This document shows positions 1-6,060 of a stretch of 11,204 nt of DNA, piece after piece. Location of the stretch: NCBI GenBank assembly GCA_036379355.1, contig DASVGV010000064.1, positions 1-11,204 of the forward strand, read 5' to 3'. The position numbers were made by a program, and so were the translations under genes. The stretch is from CAJCIY01 sp036379355. Lineage in GTDB: Bacteria > Actinomycetota > Actinomycetes > Mycobacteriales > CAJCIY01. Every line of letters starts with the position of its first letter. Positions within the stretch are counted from its first letter, which is position 1. Below the pieces are notes generated by a model. The model worked only from the letters and a program-made list of their open reading frames with translations. It searched no databases and was not told the origin of the DNA.

Positions 1-315
1 GTCTTGAGTGCGATCACGCGCCTGTCGCTGTTTGGCGGTCAGTCGGGCCTCGGTCGCGTCGAGGATGTCGTCGTGGGTGTCGTACGGGGCGAGCCGGACC
101 CGCAGTTCCAGGTCCACGGCGGCCAGGATGCGGCACAGTACCGGCCACGACGGTTGCCGTGAACCTGATTCGATCTTCGCGATCGTCGTGTGCGGGACGC
201 CGGCGGCCGCGGCAAGCTCACGCTGGGTCAGGTGCTTATCTTGACGGGCAAGCTTCAGCATCGTGCCGGCGAAGCCCTCGACTGCCCGGGCCGTCGTCGG
301 CCCCATCGTCGCCAT
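1..315 (-). CDS. XRE-family helix-turn-helix regulator (3' end outside window)
   Basis: The minus-strand frame from ATG at 315 stays open to base 1, giving 105 residues with no stop, so the C-terminus lies outside the window. Residues about 19-55 form a classic XRE/Cro helix-turn-helix: LTQRELAAAAGV, then TTIAKIESGSRQPSW, with the usual Q-x3-A and I-x3-E-x-G pattern. The following segment (LELRVRLAPYDTHDDIL) resembles actinobacterial HTH proteins that act as the antitoxin or regulator half of two-gene modules, often ahead of a nucleotidyltransferase-like gene; that link is recollection, and any partner would lie left of the window. A second ATG at 306 (Met4) is an alternative start. A -10-like hexamer 6 nt before the ATG at 315 favours the first and suggests a leaderless mRNA. 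The gene is divergent from the SEC-C gene at 537. It likely binds DNA; its target is unknown. Confidence 0.85.
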   Translation of the reverse strand, partial: MATMGPTTARAVEGFAGTMLKLARQDKHLTQRELAAAAGVPHTTIAKIESGSRQPSWPVLCRILAAVDLELRVRLAPYDTHDDILDATEARLTAKQRQARDRTQD

Positions 316-536
316 AGCCGTATGCTACCCGATCAGGTATCGGCCTCGCTCGCGCAGCGCCTGGGTCTGCCTCGAGCGGACATCCCAGGTACAGCTGGCC
401 TAGCCCGTGAGTCCGTCCGGCTGCTTCCAGCGCGCACACGCAACCCGGAGGGGGTCGGCCGGGACTGCCGGTGCTCGCCGAGCTCGTCGAGCTCTGCCGG
501 TGTCGGCTGTGACGGGCCGTCGGCGATGATGCGCGG
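316..536. other. Divergent intergenic region, XRE gene / SEC-C gene
   Basis: About 220 bp separates the two divergent starts. Apart from the -10-like hexamer and the TACC/GGTA dyad near the XRE start, no gene is convincing. A minus-strand frame at about 444-533 has high GC at third positions and reads plausibly (IIADGPSQPTPAELDELGE), but it lacks its own start and codon bias fades downstream. It could be a coding relic. No clear promoter or Shine-Dalgarno for the rightward gene was recognised. Confidence 0.5.
322..327 (-). promoter_or_regulatory. Candidate -10 element for the XRE gene (leaderless)
   Basis: On the minus strand TAGCAT lies exactly 6 nt before the ATG at 315. It has four of six matches to TATAAT, including the key A2 and T6. 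In actinobacteria this spacing is typical of leaderless transcripts starting on the A of ATG. No clear -35 is visible. A small inverted repeat, TACC-6-GGTA at 326-339, overlaps the element and could be an autoregulatory operator; this last point is inference. Confidence 0.4.
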
Positions 537-1580
537 GTGGCTGGCGGTGACCTGGACGGGGTGGCGCGTGACCTGGACGCGGCCAGGTCGGCCCGGACGT
601 GGGACCCTGCCAGGTACGCCGCCGCGTTGGAGCGGGCGATCGGTGCGTTCGAGGAGGACGCGGCGGCTGCCGGGGAGGTCTTCGAGCTGGCCGAGCTGTA
701 CGACGAGCTGTGGCCGGAGTACGAGTCCCTGGGCCGGGTCGAGGATGCGCTGGCCGCGGCCGACGCGGCGGTGGCGGCGGGGTTGCGGTCGGCGCCGGAC
801 CCGCGGTGTCTGCGCGCGGAGATTCTGATGCGCGCCGGCCGGATCGCCGAGGCCGAGCCGATCTGGGCGGCGGTCCGCGCCGACACGCCGGATGACGTGT
901 GGCTCTACAACAACGCCGGCATCGAGTACGCCGCCGCCGGCGAGCACGAGACCGCCCTCGCGTGGCTGACCCACGGTCTTCGCCTCGCGATGGAGGGCGG
1001 TGACCCGGAACGGCTGGTCGACCAGCTGGCCGACTTCCGCCGGGCCAGCCTGGCCGCGCTCGGTCGCCAGGGCGACGACGAGTTGCAGCAGCGAGCCGCC
1101 GACTTCCTCGAGCAGCAGCAGCACGATGCGGAGGTGCGGCGGGCGGCCGTGGCCGCGTGGCGCGCAGAACGGGAGCGCGGCCACCGACCATCCACGGTGG
1201 TCGCGTGGGTGTGGCTGCCCGCCGAGGAGTACGACGCCGGACTGGACGCCTGGCCGGACCTGGGCGAGGACGAGCTGGTCAACGGCCCCGAGGGCCGGCT
1301 CCCGCACGCCGACTACTGCCGCGAGCTGCAGCAGCGGCTCGTCGAGGCCGCCGACGCCGGGATCAGCCGGACCTGGATCGCGCCGGTACGGGTCGAGGCG
1401 TTCGCGTCCTGGTGCGCCGAGCACGGAGAGACAGTCGGCGCCGAGGCGCGCGCCGCGTACGCCGCGGACCTGGCCCACCGCCGTGACCCGACGCTGGTCG
1501 CGTGGCCGCCGCCGCGTAACGGCCCGTGCTGGTGCGGTTCGGGCCGCAAGTACAAGAAGTGCTGCGCGGCGCCGCGATGA
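537..1580 (+). CDS. TPR-like protein with C-terminal SEC-C zinc motif
   Basis: The protein has 347 residues. Residues about 45-155 are Ala-rich paired helices of TPR type, such as GRVEDALAAADAAVAAGL and GEHETALAWLTHGLRLA, suggesting a protein-interaction scaffold. The middle (about 215-325) is unassigned. The C-terminus carries a complete SEC-C motif, C331-W-C333-GSGRKYKK-C342-C343, the zinc-binding signature first seen in SecA and found in many accessory proteins. A GTG start at 537 is chosen because an in-frame TGA lies at 510-512. GTG at 561 is the next alternative, and neither has a strong Shine-Dalgarno. The stop overlaps the next ATG (ATGA), so the two proteins are probably translated together. 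Function is unknown. SEC-C is not enzymatic by itself, so an adaptor or regulatory role is inferred. Confidence 0.85.
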   Translation: MAGGDLDGVARDLDAARSARTWDPARYAAALERAIGAFEEDAAAAGEVFELAELYDELWPEYESLGRVEDALAAADAAVAAGLRSAPDPRCLRAEILMRAGRIAEAEPIWAAVRADTPDDVWLYNNAGIEYAAAGEHETALAWLTHGLRLAMEGGDPERLVDQLADFRRASLAALGRQGDDELQQRAADFLEQQQHDAEVRRAAVAAWRAERERGHRPSTVVAWVWLPAEEYDAGLDAWPDLGEDELVNGPEGRLPHADYCRELQQRLVEAADAGISRTWIAPVRVEAFASWCAEHGETVGAEARAAYAADLAHRRDPTLVAWPPPRNGPCWCGSGRKYKKCCAAPR

Positions 1581-2704
1581 GGACGGCCCGGCTGCAGGTC
1601 ACCCTGAGGTACGTCGAGCCGCCGGTCGTGCGGCTGGTCGACGTGCCCGCCGCCGCGACGCTGCCGGAGGTGCACAACCTGCTGCAGGCCGCGTTCGGCT
1701 GGTGGGACTACCACCTGCACCAGTTCCTCGCCGCCGACGGCGTCACCTACGGCATGGTCATCCCGGGCGAGGAGCCCTGGCCCGAGGACATGCGCGACGA
1801 GACCCGCGGATCGCTGCGCGACCTGGGCAGCCGGTTCACCTACTCCTACGACTTCGGCGACGGCTGGGAGCACGACGCCGTGGTCCTCGGCCCCGGCGGC
1901 AACGAGCCGGGATGCGCCGACGGACAGGGCATCTGCCCACCGGAGGACTGCGGCGGACCCGGCGGGTACACCGAGATGCTCGCGACCCTCGCCGATCCCA
2001 TCGACGACGAGCACGACGAGATGAGCGAGTGGGTCGGCGGCCGGCTGCGCCCGTTCGACCGCGACCACGTGGACGGGTACGTCAACGCGATGGCCGGGGC
2101 CGTGCCCGCGACCGTACGACTCTTGTTGGAGCTGGTCGGCGACGGCGTCCGGCTCACGCCCACCGGACGACTTCCCCGCACCCTCGTCCACGCGGTCCAG
2201 CAGCACCATCCCGGCTGGCACCTGACCGGACGGCCGGCCGCCACCGAGGACGACCTGTGGCCGCTCGCCGTCCTGCACCACCTGCTGCGCCGGGTCGGGC
2301 TGCTGCGGCGGCGCGGCGGCGTGCTCGCGCCGACCAAGGCCGCCGCCGACGACCTGCAGGTCGTGCGCCGGCTGCGCGCCGACTTCGACCCGCATGACTT
2401 CACCACCAGCCTCGTCGAGATCACCGCCGCGGTCCTCGCCATCCGCGGACCACGGCACAGCCAGCGTCTCGGGGAGCTGGTCATGCCGGAGCTCGGTCAC
2501 GGCTGGTCGATCGACGGCCGGCCCCTCACCGAACGCGACGTGCAGCGCAACATCCACCAGCTGGCCCCGACCATGCAGGCCCTCGACCTCATCGACGCCA
2601 CCGGCCCCACTTGGCCCGCCGGCCCCTCCGCCCGCACCCTCCTGCCCGGCGCCACCCTGCGCGCCGACGTCTGGACCCGCGAGCGGCAGTCGAACGGCCG
2701 TTGA
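1577..2704 (+). CDS. pRiA4b ORF-3 / IS1096 TnpR-like family protein
   Basis: The protein has 375 residues. Residues about 3-170 match the PRiA4_ORF3 (IS1096 TnpR passenger-like) domain: LQVTLRYVEPPVVRLVDVP, LHQF, FGW at 40-42, the hallmark YSYDFGDGWEHD at 89-100, and CPPEDCGGPGGY at 120-131. The C-terminal half (about 175-375) contains LTPTGRLPRTLVHAV and LLRRVGLLRRRGGVLAPTKAA, which looks like a winged-helix strand-turn-strand, so DNA or RNA binding is possible. The family is common on plasmids and mobile elements but its biochemical role is unknown. ATG at 1577 is preferred because it overlaps the SEC-C stop by 4 nt and the protein then begins at the conserved domain. An in-frame ATG at 1526 would run inside the upstream gene. 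Confidence 0.85.
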   Translation: MRTARLQVTLRYVEPPVVRLVDVPAAATLPEVHNLLQAAFGWWDYHLHQFLAADGVTYGMVIPGEEPWPEDMRDETRGSLRDLGSRFTYSYDFGDGWEHDAVVLGPGGNEPGCADGQGICPPEDCGGPGGYTEMLATLADPIDDEHDEMSEWVGGRLRPFDRDHVDGYVNAMAGAVPATVRLLLELVGDGVRLTPTGRLPRTLVHAVQQHHPGWHLTGRPAATEDDLWPLAVLHHLLRRVGLLRRRGGVLAPTKAAADDLQVVRRLRADFDPHDFTTSLVEITAAVLAIRGPRHSQRLGELVMPELGHGWSIDGRPLTERDVQRNIHQLAPTMQALDLIDATGPTWPAGPSARTLLPGATLRADVWTRERQSNGR

Positions 2705-2758
2705 CCGCTTCGCCTGGGTACTTGCACGGGCGGCGACCGCCGCTGCTACGGCCGAGTC

Positions 2759-2914
2759 ATGCTCGACAGACCCCGTGCCTTGCTCGACGCGCTGGAGAGT
2801 CTCCCGCTGACCAGCTGGCATGGCCGGGTCTGGCGGCACATGTTCAACGACTACGCCCCAGACACGAATCAACACCTCCGGTGCCCTATGTGGCGGCGAC
2901 GAGTTGGGCACTGA
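2759..2914 (+). pseudogene. Possible 5' remnant of a RES-domain (NAD+ phosphorylase-like) gene
   Basis: A 51-codon frame begins at ATG 2759. Its first 40 residues (SLPLTSWHGRVWRHMFNDY, then APDTNQ) resemble the N-terminal segment of RES-domain proteins, in which a similar stretch leads into a GARWNPP-type motif. RES toxins of the Xre-RES and MbcT type degrade NAD+. Here the resemblance stops after NQHLR, and a basic tail (CPMWRRRVGH) ends at TGA 2912-2914. No catalytic portion follows in any frame, so this would be a truncated, inactive remnant. The frame is the same as that of the preceding gene and is open from 2705, with no Shine-Dalgarno at 2759. The assignment rests on recollection of family sequences. 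A chance open frame is the alternative. Confidence 0.4.
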
Positions 2915-3111
2915 CTCGTGTGTCAAACTCGGATGTCACGGTGTCGCCAACACGGCTGACCGTGATGATCTGAGCGTGTCTGGTGTCCTTCGTATGTCTT
3001 CGGCCCGTACGCATGGCCTGCCACCGGCGAACCATGATGGCGATTTCGTATGTCTGTTTCGTATGTCTGCGGAGCCCAATAGAGGCATCGTGGTGCGGTC
3101 CATGAGCCGCG
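2915..3111. other. Repeat-bearing intergenic stretch before the DUF255 gene
   Basis: About 200 bp without a convincing gene and visibly less GC-rich than its surroundings. It holds a 7-bp inverted repeat, TCACGGT at 2936-2942 with ACCGTGA at 2959-2965, and three copies of TTCGTATGTCT. A 6-bp pair, ACGAGT at 2899-2904 and ACTCGT at 2914-2919, lies at its left edge. Minus-strand frames crossing it read VSRVGDTVTSEFDTRVSA, which could be a decayed coding end, but no family is recognised. The layout fits a worn insertion or deletion junction. Confidence 0.45.
2989..3069 (+). repeat. Three copies of TTCGTATGTCT, two in perfect 13-bp tandem
   Basis: TTCGTATGTCT occurs at 2989-2999, 3045-3055 and 3058-3068. 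The last two belong to a perfect tandem duplication of TTTCGTATGTCTG at 3044-3056 and 3057-3069. They lie 43-136 nt upstream of the DUF255 -10 element and start codon. They could be binding sites for a regulator, iteron-like sites of a lost element, or simple duplication debris. Confidence 0.7.
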
Positions 3112-3117
3112 TACAAT
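3112..3117 (+). promoter_or_regulatory. Candidate -10 element (leaderless) for the DUF255 gene
   Basis: TACAAT matches the -10 consensus at five of six positions and ends 7 nt before the ATG at 3125. This spacing suggests transcription starts at or next to the start codon, a common leaderless arrangement in actinobacteria. No good -35 hexamer is seen at 16-18 bp upstream. The intervening AGAGCAG is at best a weak Shine-Dalgarno. Confidence 0.5.
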
Positions 3118-3124
3118 AGAGCAG

Positions 3125-5053
3125 ATGAGCAACCGCCTCGCGGCCGCGACGAGCCCGTATCTCCTGCAGCACAAGGACAATCCGGTCGACTGGTGGCAGT
3201 GGGGCGACGATGCTTTCGCTGAGGCCCGACGCCTCGATAAACCGATTCTATTAAGCGTCGGATATTCAAGTTGCCATTGGTGCCACGTGATGGCGCACGA
3301 GTCGTTCGAGTCACCGGAGATCGCGCGGCTCGTCAACGACGGCTGGGTCGCGATCAAGGTGGACCGTGAGGAGCGTCCCGACGTCGACGCGGTCTACATG
3401 GACGCCGTGACGGCGACGACCGGGCAGGGGGGCTGGCCGATGACCTGCTTCCTGACCCCGGACGGTCATCCCTTCTTCGCCGGTACGTACTTCCCGCCGG
3501 CCCAGCTCGGACAGCTCCTCGTCCGCGGCGCCGAGGTGTGGCGGACCCAGCGGGAGGCGGTGGAGAAGCAGGGCGCGGAGCTCGTGACGGCGCTCGCCGG
3601 CACGAGCGCGTACGACCCGGCGCAGAACGTCGAGATCGACCTGTCCGCCGCCGTCTCGCTGCTGCTGCGGCAGCTCGACCCCGAGAACGGCGGCTTCGGG
3701 CGTGCCCCGAAGTTCCCGCCGTCGATGTGCCTGGAGTGGCTGCTGCGGCACCACGCGCGGACCGGCTCTCCCGAGGCGCTGAAGGCCGTCGAGCTGACCT
3801 GCGAGCGGATGGCCCGCGGCGGCGTCTACGACCAGCTGGCCGGTGGCTTCGCGCGCTACAGCGTCGACCCGTACTGGGTCGTGCCGCACTTCGAGAAGAT
3901 GTTGTACGACAACGCCTTGCTCGCCCGTGTCTACCTGCATCTGTGGCGGCAGACGGGGTCCGGCCTCGGCCGGCGGATCGCCGAGGAGACGTGCGCGTTC
4001 CTTGTCCGCGACCTGCAGACCGCCGACGGCGGGTTCGCCTCGGCGCTCGACGCGGACACCGAGGGCGAGGAGGGCAAGACCTACGTCTGGACGCCCGACG
4101 AGGTGGGCCCGTACGCCGCCGAGGTGTTCCACGTCACGACCGGCGGCACGTTCGAGCACGGCACGTCGGTGCTCCAGCTGCCTCGTGACCCCGCCGACCC
4201 GAGCCGGTTCGCGGAGGAGCGGGAACGCCTGCTGCTCAAGCGACTTCAGCGACCGCAGCCCGCGTGCGACGACAAGGTGGTCGCGGCGTGGAACGGCCTG
4301 GCGATCTCTGCTCTCGCCGAGTGCGGCGTGCTGCTGGACCGCCCGGACTGGGTGGCGGCCGCTGTCCGAGCAGCGGAGCTGCTCGAGCGGGTCCACGTGG
4401 TGGGCGGCCGGCTCCGGCGCACGTCCCGGGACGGGGTCGTCGGCGCGAACGCGGGCGTCCTCGACGACCACGCCCTCGTCGCGGACGGCTACCTCACCCT
4501 GCACCAGGTCACCGGTGAGCGCCGCTGGCTCGACGCCGCGGGTCGGCTCGTCGGGGACGTCCTGGCGCACTTCGCCGACCCGGCCACGGGGTCGTTCTTC
4601 GACACCGCCGACGACGCCGAGGTGCTGATGCGCCGGCCGCAGGACCCGTCGGACAACGCCACGCCGTCCGGGGCCGCGGCCGCGGCAGGGGCGCTGGTGA
4701 CGTACGGTGCCGTCACCGGTTCCACCGAGCATCGCGAGGCCGCAGCTGCTGCGCTGCAGGCACTCTCGCCGCTTGCCTCGCGGCAACCGCGGTTCGCCGG
4801 CCACGCCCTGGCGGTCGCCGAGGCGCTCGCCGCCGGGCCGCTCGAGGTGGCGGTCGTGGGCCGGCCCGACCTGCTCGCGGTCGCGCGCCGGGCCACGAGT
4901 CCGGGCGCGGTCGTCGTCGGTGGCGGGGACTCGCCGCTGTTCGCCGACCGGCCCGCCGGCGCCGCGTACGTGTGCCGCGGGTTCGTGTGCGAGGCGCCCA
5001 CCACCGACCCGGAGACGCTGGCGCACCAGGTCGATGCGAGAGTGACCGCATGA
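3125..5053 (+). CDS. DUF255 / YyaL-type thioredoxin-domain protein
   Basis: The protein has 642 residues, close to the usual size for this family (bacterial YyaL, animal SPATA20). The N-terminus is typical (NRLAAATSPYLLQHKDNPVDW), followed by the thioredoxin-like CxxC motif C50-H-W-C53 in the SSCHWCHVM box, GGWP at 102-105 and TYFPP at 121-125. The rest is the family's alpha/alpha-barrel, glycosidase-like region: GFGRAPKF at 190-197, PHFEKMLYDNA at 254-264, DGGFASALDAD at 301-311, DDKVVAAWNG at 382-391. It is cytosolic, with no signal peptide. The biochemical role is not established; a redox or sugar-related function is only inferred from fold. Codons about 28-51 are unusually AT-rich and include TTA at 3251-3253. 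The stop overlaps the next gene's ATG by 4 nt, implying co-translation. Confidence 0.95.
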   Translation: MSNRLAAATSPYLLQHKDNPVDWWQWGDDAFAEARRLDKPILLSVGYSSCHWCHVMAHESFESPEIARLVNDGWVAIKVDREERPDVDAVYMDAVTATTGQGGWPMTCFLTPDGHPFFAGTYFPPAQLGQLLVRGAEVWRTQREAVEKQGAELVTALAGTSAYDPAQNVEIDLSAAVSLLLRQLDPENGGFGRAPKFPPSMCLEWLLRHHARTGSPEALKAVELTCERMARGGVYDQLAGGFARYSVDPYWVVPHFEKMLYDNALLARVYLHLWRQTGSGLGRRIAEETCAFLVRDLQTADGGFASALDADTEGEEGKTYVWTPDEVGPYAAEVFHVTTGGTFEHGTSVLQLPRDPADPSRFAEERERLLLKRLQRPQPACDDKVVAAWNGLAISALAECGVLLDRPDWVAAAVRAAELLERVHVVGGRLRRTSRDGVVGANAGVLDDHALVADGYLTLHQVTGERRWLDAAGRLVGDVLAHFADPATGSFFDTADDAEVLMRRPQDPSDNATPSGAAAAAGALVTYGAVTGSTEHREAAAAALQALSPLASRQPRFAGHALAVAEALAAGPLEVAVVGRPDLLAVARRATSPGAVVVGGGDSPLFADRPAGAAYVCRGFVCEAPTTDPETLAHQVDARVTA

Positions 5054-6054
5054 CGACGACCTCCCGAGAGATCCACCTCGTCCGCCGCCCGCAAGGTGCA
5101 GCGGTTCCCGACGACTTCGCCCTGCGCACTGCGGACGTGCCGGACCCCGGCGAGGGTGAGGTCACGGTCCGCAACCTGTTCATGTCCGTGGACCCGTACA
5201 TGCGGGGGCGGATGAACGACGTGAAGTCCTACGTCCCGCCGTTCGCGCTCGACGCGGTGATGCAGGGCGGCGCCGTGGGGCGGGTCGTGGCCAGCCGCGA
5301 CCGCTCCGTTCCGGAGGGCGCGCTGGTGACGAGCGGGAACGGCTGGCGGGAGGCGTTCACGGCGCCGGCTCGGCACGTCCAGGTGGTGCCCGACCGCGAC
5401 GACGCCGCTGCCTACCTCGGTGTCCTCGGCATGCCCGGCATGACGGCCTGGGCCGGCGTCGAGATCGTGGCCCCGGTACGGGAGGGCGACGTCGTGTTCG
5501 TCTCTGCGGCGTCGGGCGCGGTCGGCTCGATCGCGGGTCAGCTGGCGCGGGCCCGCGGCGCGTCGCGGGTGGTGGGCAGCGCCGGTGCGCCGGAGAAGTG
5601 CCGGGCGGTCGAGAGCGACTTCGGGTTCGACGTCTGCTTCTCGTACCGGGACGGACAGCCGCTGCGCGCCCTGCGGGAGGCCGCCCCCGACGGCATCGAC
5701 GTCTACTTCGACAACGTGGGTGGCGCGCAGCTGAACGCCGCCCTGATCCACGCGCGCATGAACGGCCGCTTCGCCCTGTGCGGCGGCATCTCGAGCGGCT
5801 ACGACGGGTCTGCCGGCGAGCCGGTCACCGCCCTGGGCATGGCCGTCGGTCTGCGGCTGAACCTGCGGGGGTTCATCGTCAGCGACTACGCCGACCGGCA
5901 GGAGGACTTCCTGCGCGAGGTCGGCGGCCTGCTCGAGGCCGGGAAGATCACTGCGCGCCAGACCGTCTTCGACGGCATCGACCACGCCGTCGAGGCGTTC
6001 CTGGGACTGTTCGCCGGCGGCAGCCAGATCGGCAAGGTCGTCGTCGCCGTCTGA
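5050..6054 (+). CDS. NADP-dependent medium-chain oxidoreductase (PTGR/CurA-like)
   Basis: The protein has 334 residues and belongs to the zinc-free medium-chain reductase branch that includes leukotriene B4 12-hydroxydehydrogenase/prostaglandin reductases and curcumin reductase CurA. These reduce C=C bonds of alpha,beta-unsaturated carbonyls with NADPH. Visible hallmarks are SVDPYMRGRM at 46-55, VPPF at 62-65, the GMPGMTAW box at 127-134, the nucleotide-binding AASGAVGSIAGQ at 153-164, FDVCFSYRDG at 193-202 and VYFDNVGG at 218-225. The C-terminus IGKVVV is also typical. ATG 5050 is chosen because it overlaps the DUF255 stop (ATGA) and starts the family's usual N-terminus. The true substrate cannot be read from sequence. 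Co-translation with DUF255 hints at a shared redox or detoxification task, which is inference. Confidence 0.93.
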   Translation: MTTTSREIHLVRRPQGAAVPDDFALRTADVPDPGEGEVTVRNLFMSVDPYMRGRMNDVKSYVPPFALDAVMQGGAVGRVVASRDRSVPEGALVTSGNGWREAFTAPARHVQVVPDRDDAAAYLGVLGMPGMTAWAGVEIVAPVREGDVVFVSAASGAVGSIAGQLARARGASRVVGSAGAPEKCRAVESDFGFDVCFSYRDGQPLRALREAAPDGIDVYFDNVGGAQLNAALIHARMNGRFALCGGISSGYDGSAGEPVTALGMAVGLRLNLRGFIVSDYADRQEDFLREVGGLLEAGKITARQTVFDGIDHAVEAFLGLFAGGSQIGKVVVAV

Positions 6055-6060
6055 GGACGG

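Noticed and set aside
444..533. Minus-strand frame reading IIADGPSQPTPAELDELGE with GC-rich third positions
   Set aside because: It has no start of its own, is continuous with the antisense shadow of the SEC-C gene, and loses codon bias downstream. It may be a relic but cannot be supported as a gene.
2729..2741. GGCGG-CGA-CCGCC hairpin after the pRiA4b stop as a terminator
   Set aside because: The stem is only 5 bp with no U-tract, and such short GC stems are common by chance in this composition.
1313..2926. Long minus-strand open frame of 537 codons antisense to the SEC-C and pRiA4b genes
   Set aside because: Its composition is that of a GC-rich shadow frame with no recognisable domain, while the plus strand carries clear family signatures over the same bases.
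2936..3069. CRISPR array or iteron origin suggested by repeated short words
   Set aside because: There are only three 11-bp copies with unequal spacing, no regular spacers, and no rep or cas gene nearby.
2886..3122. Minus-strand frame with VSRVGDTVTSEFDTRVSA as a possible transposase C-terminus
   Set aside because: The wording is protein-like, but I could not match it to a transposase family and the upstream part runs into the antisense of the DUF255 gene. It is noted only as possible debris.
3311..5026. 571-codon minus-strand open frame opposite the DUF255 gene
   Set aside because: It is antisense to a gene with complete family motifs, and no domain is recognisable.
6055..6060. Terminator between the tail-to-tail reductase and LLM genes
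   Set aside because: The gap is only 6 nt and shows no hairpin. Any termination must occur within the coding ends.
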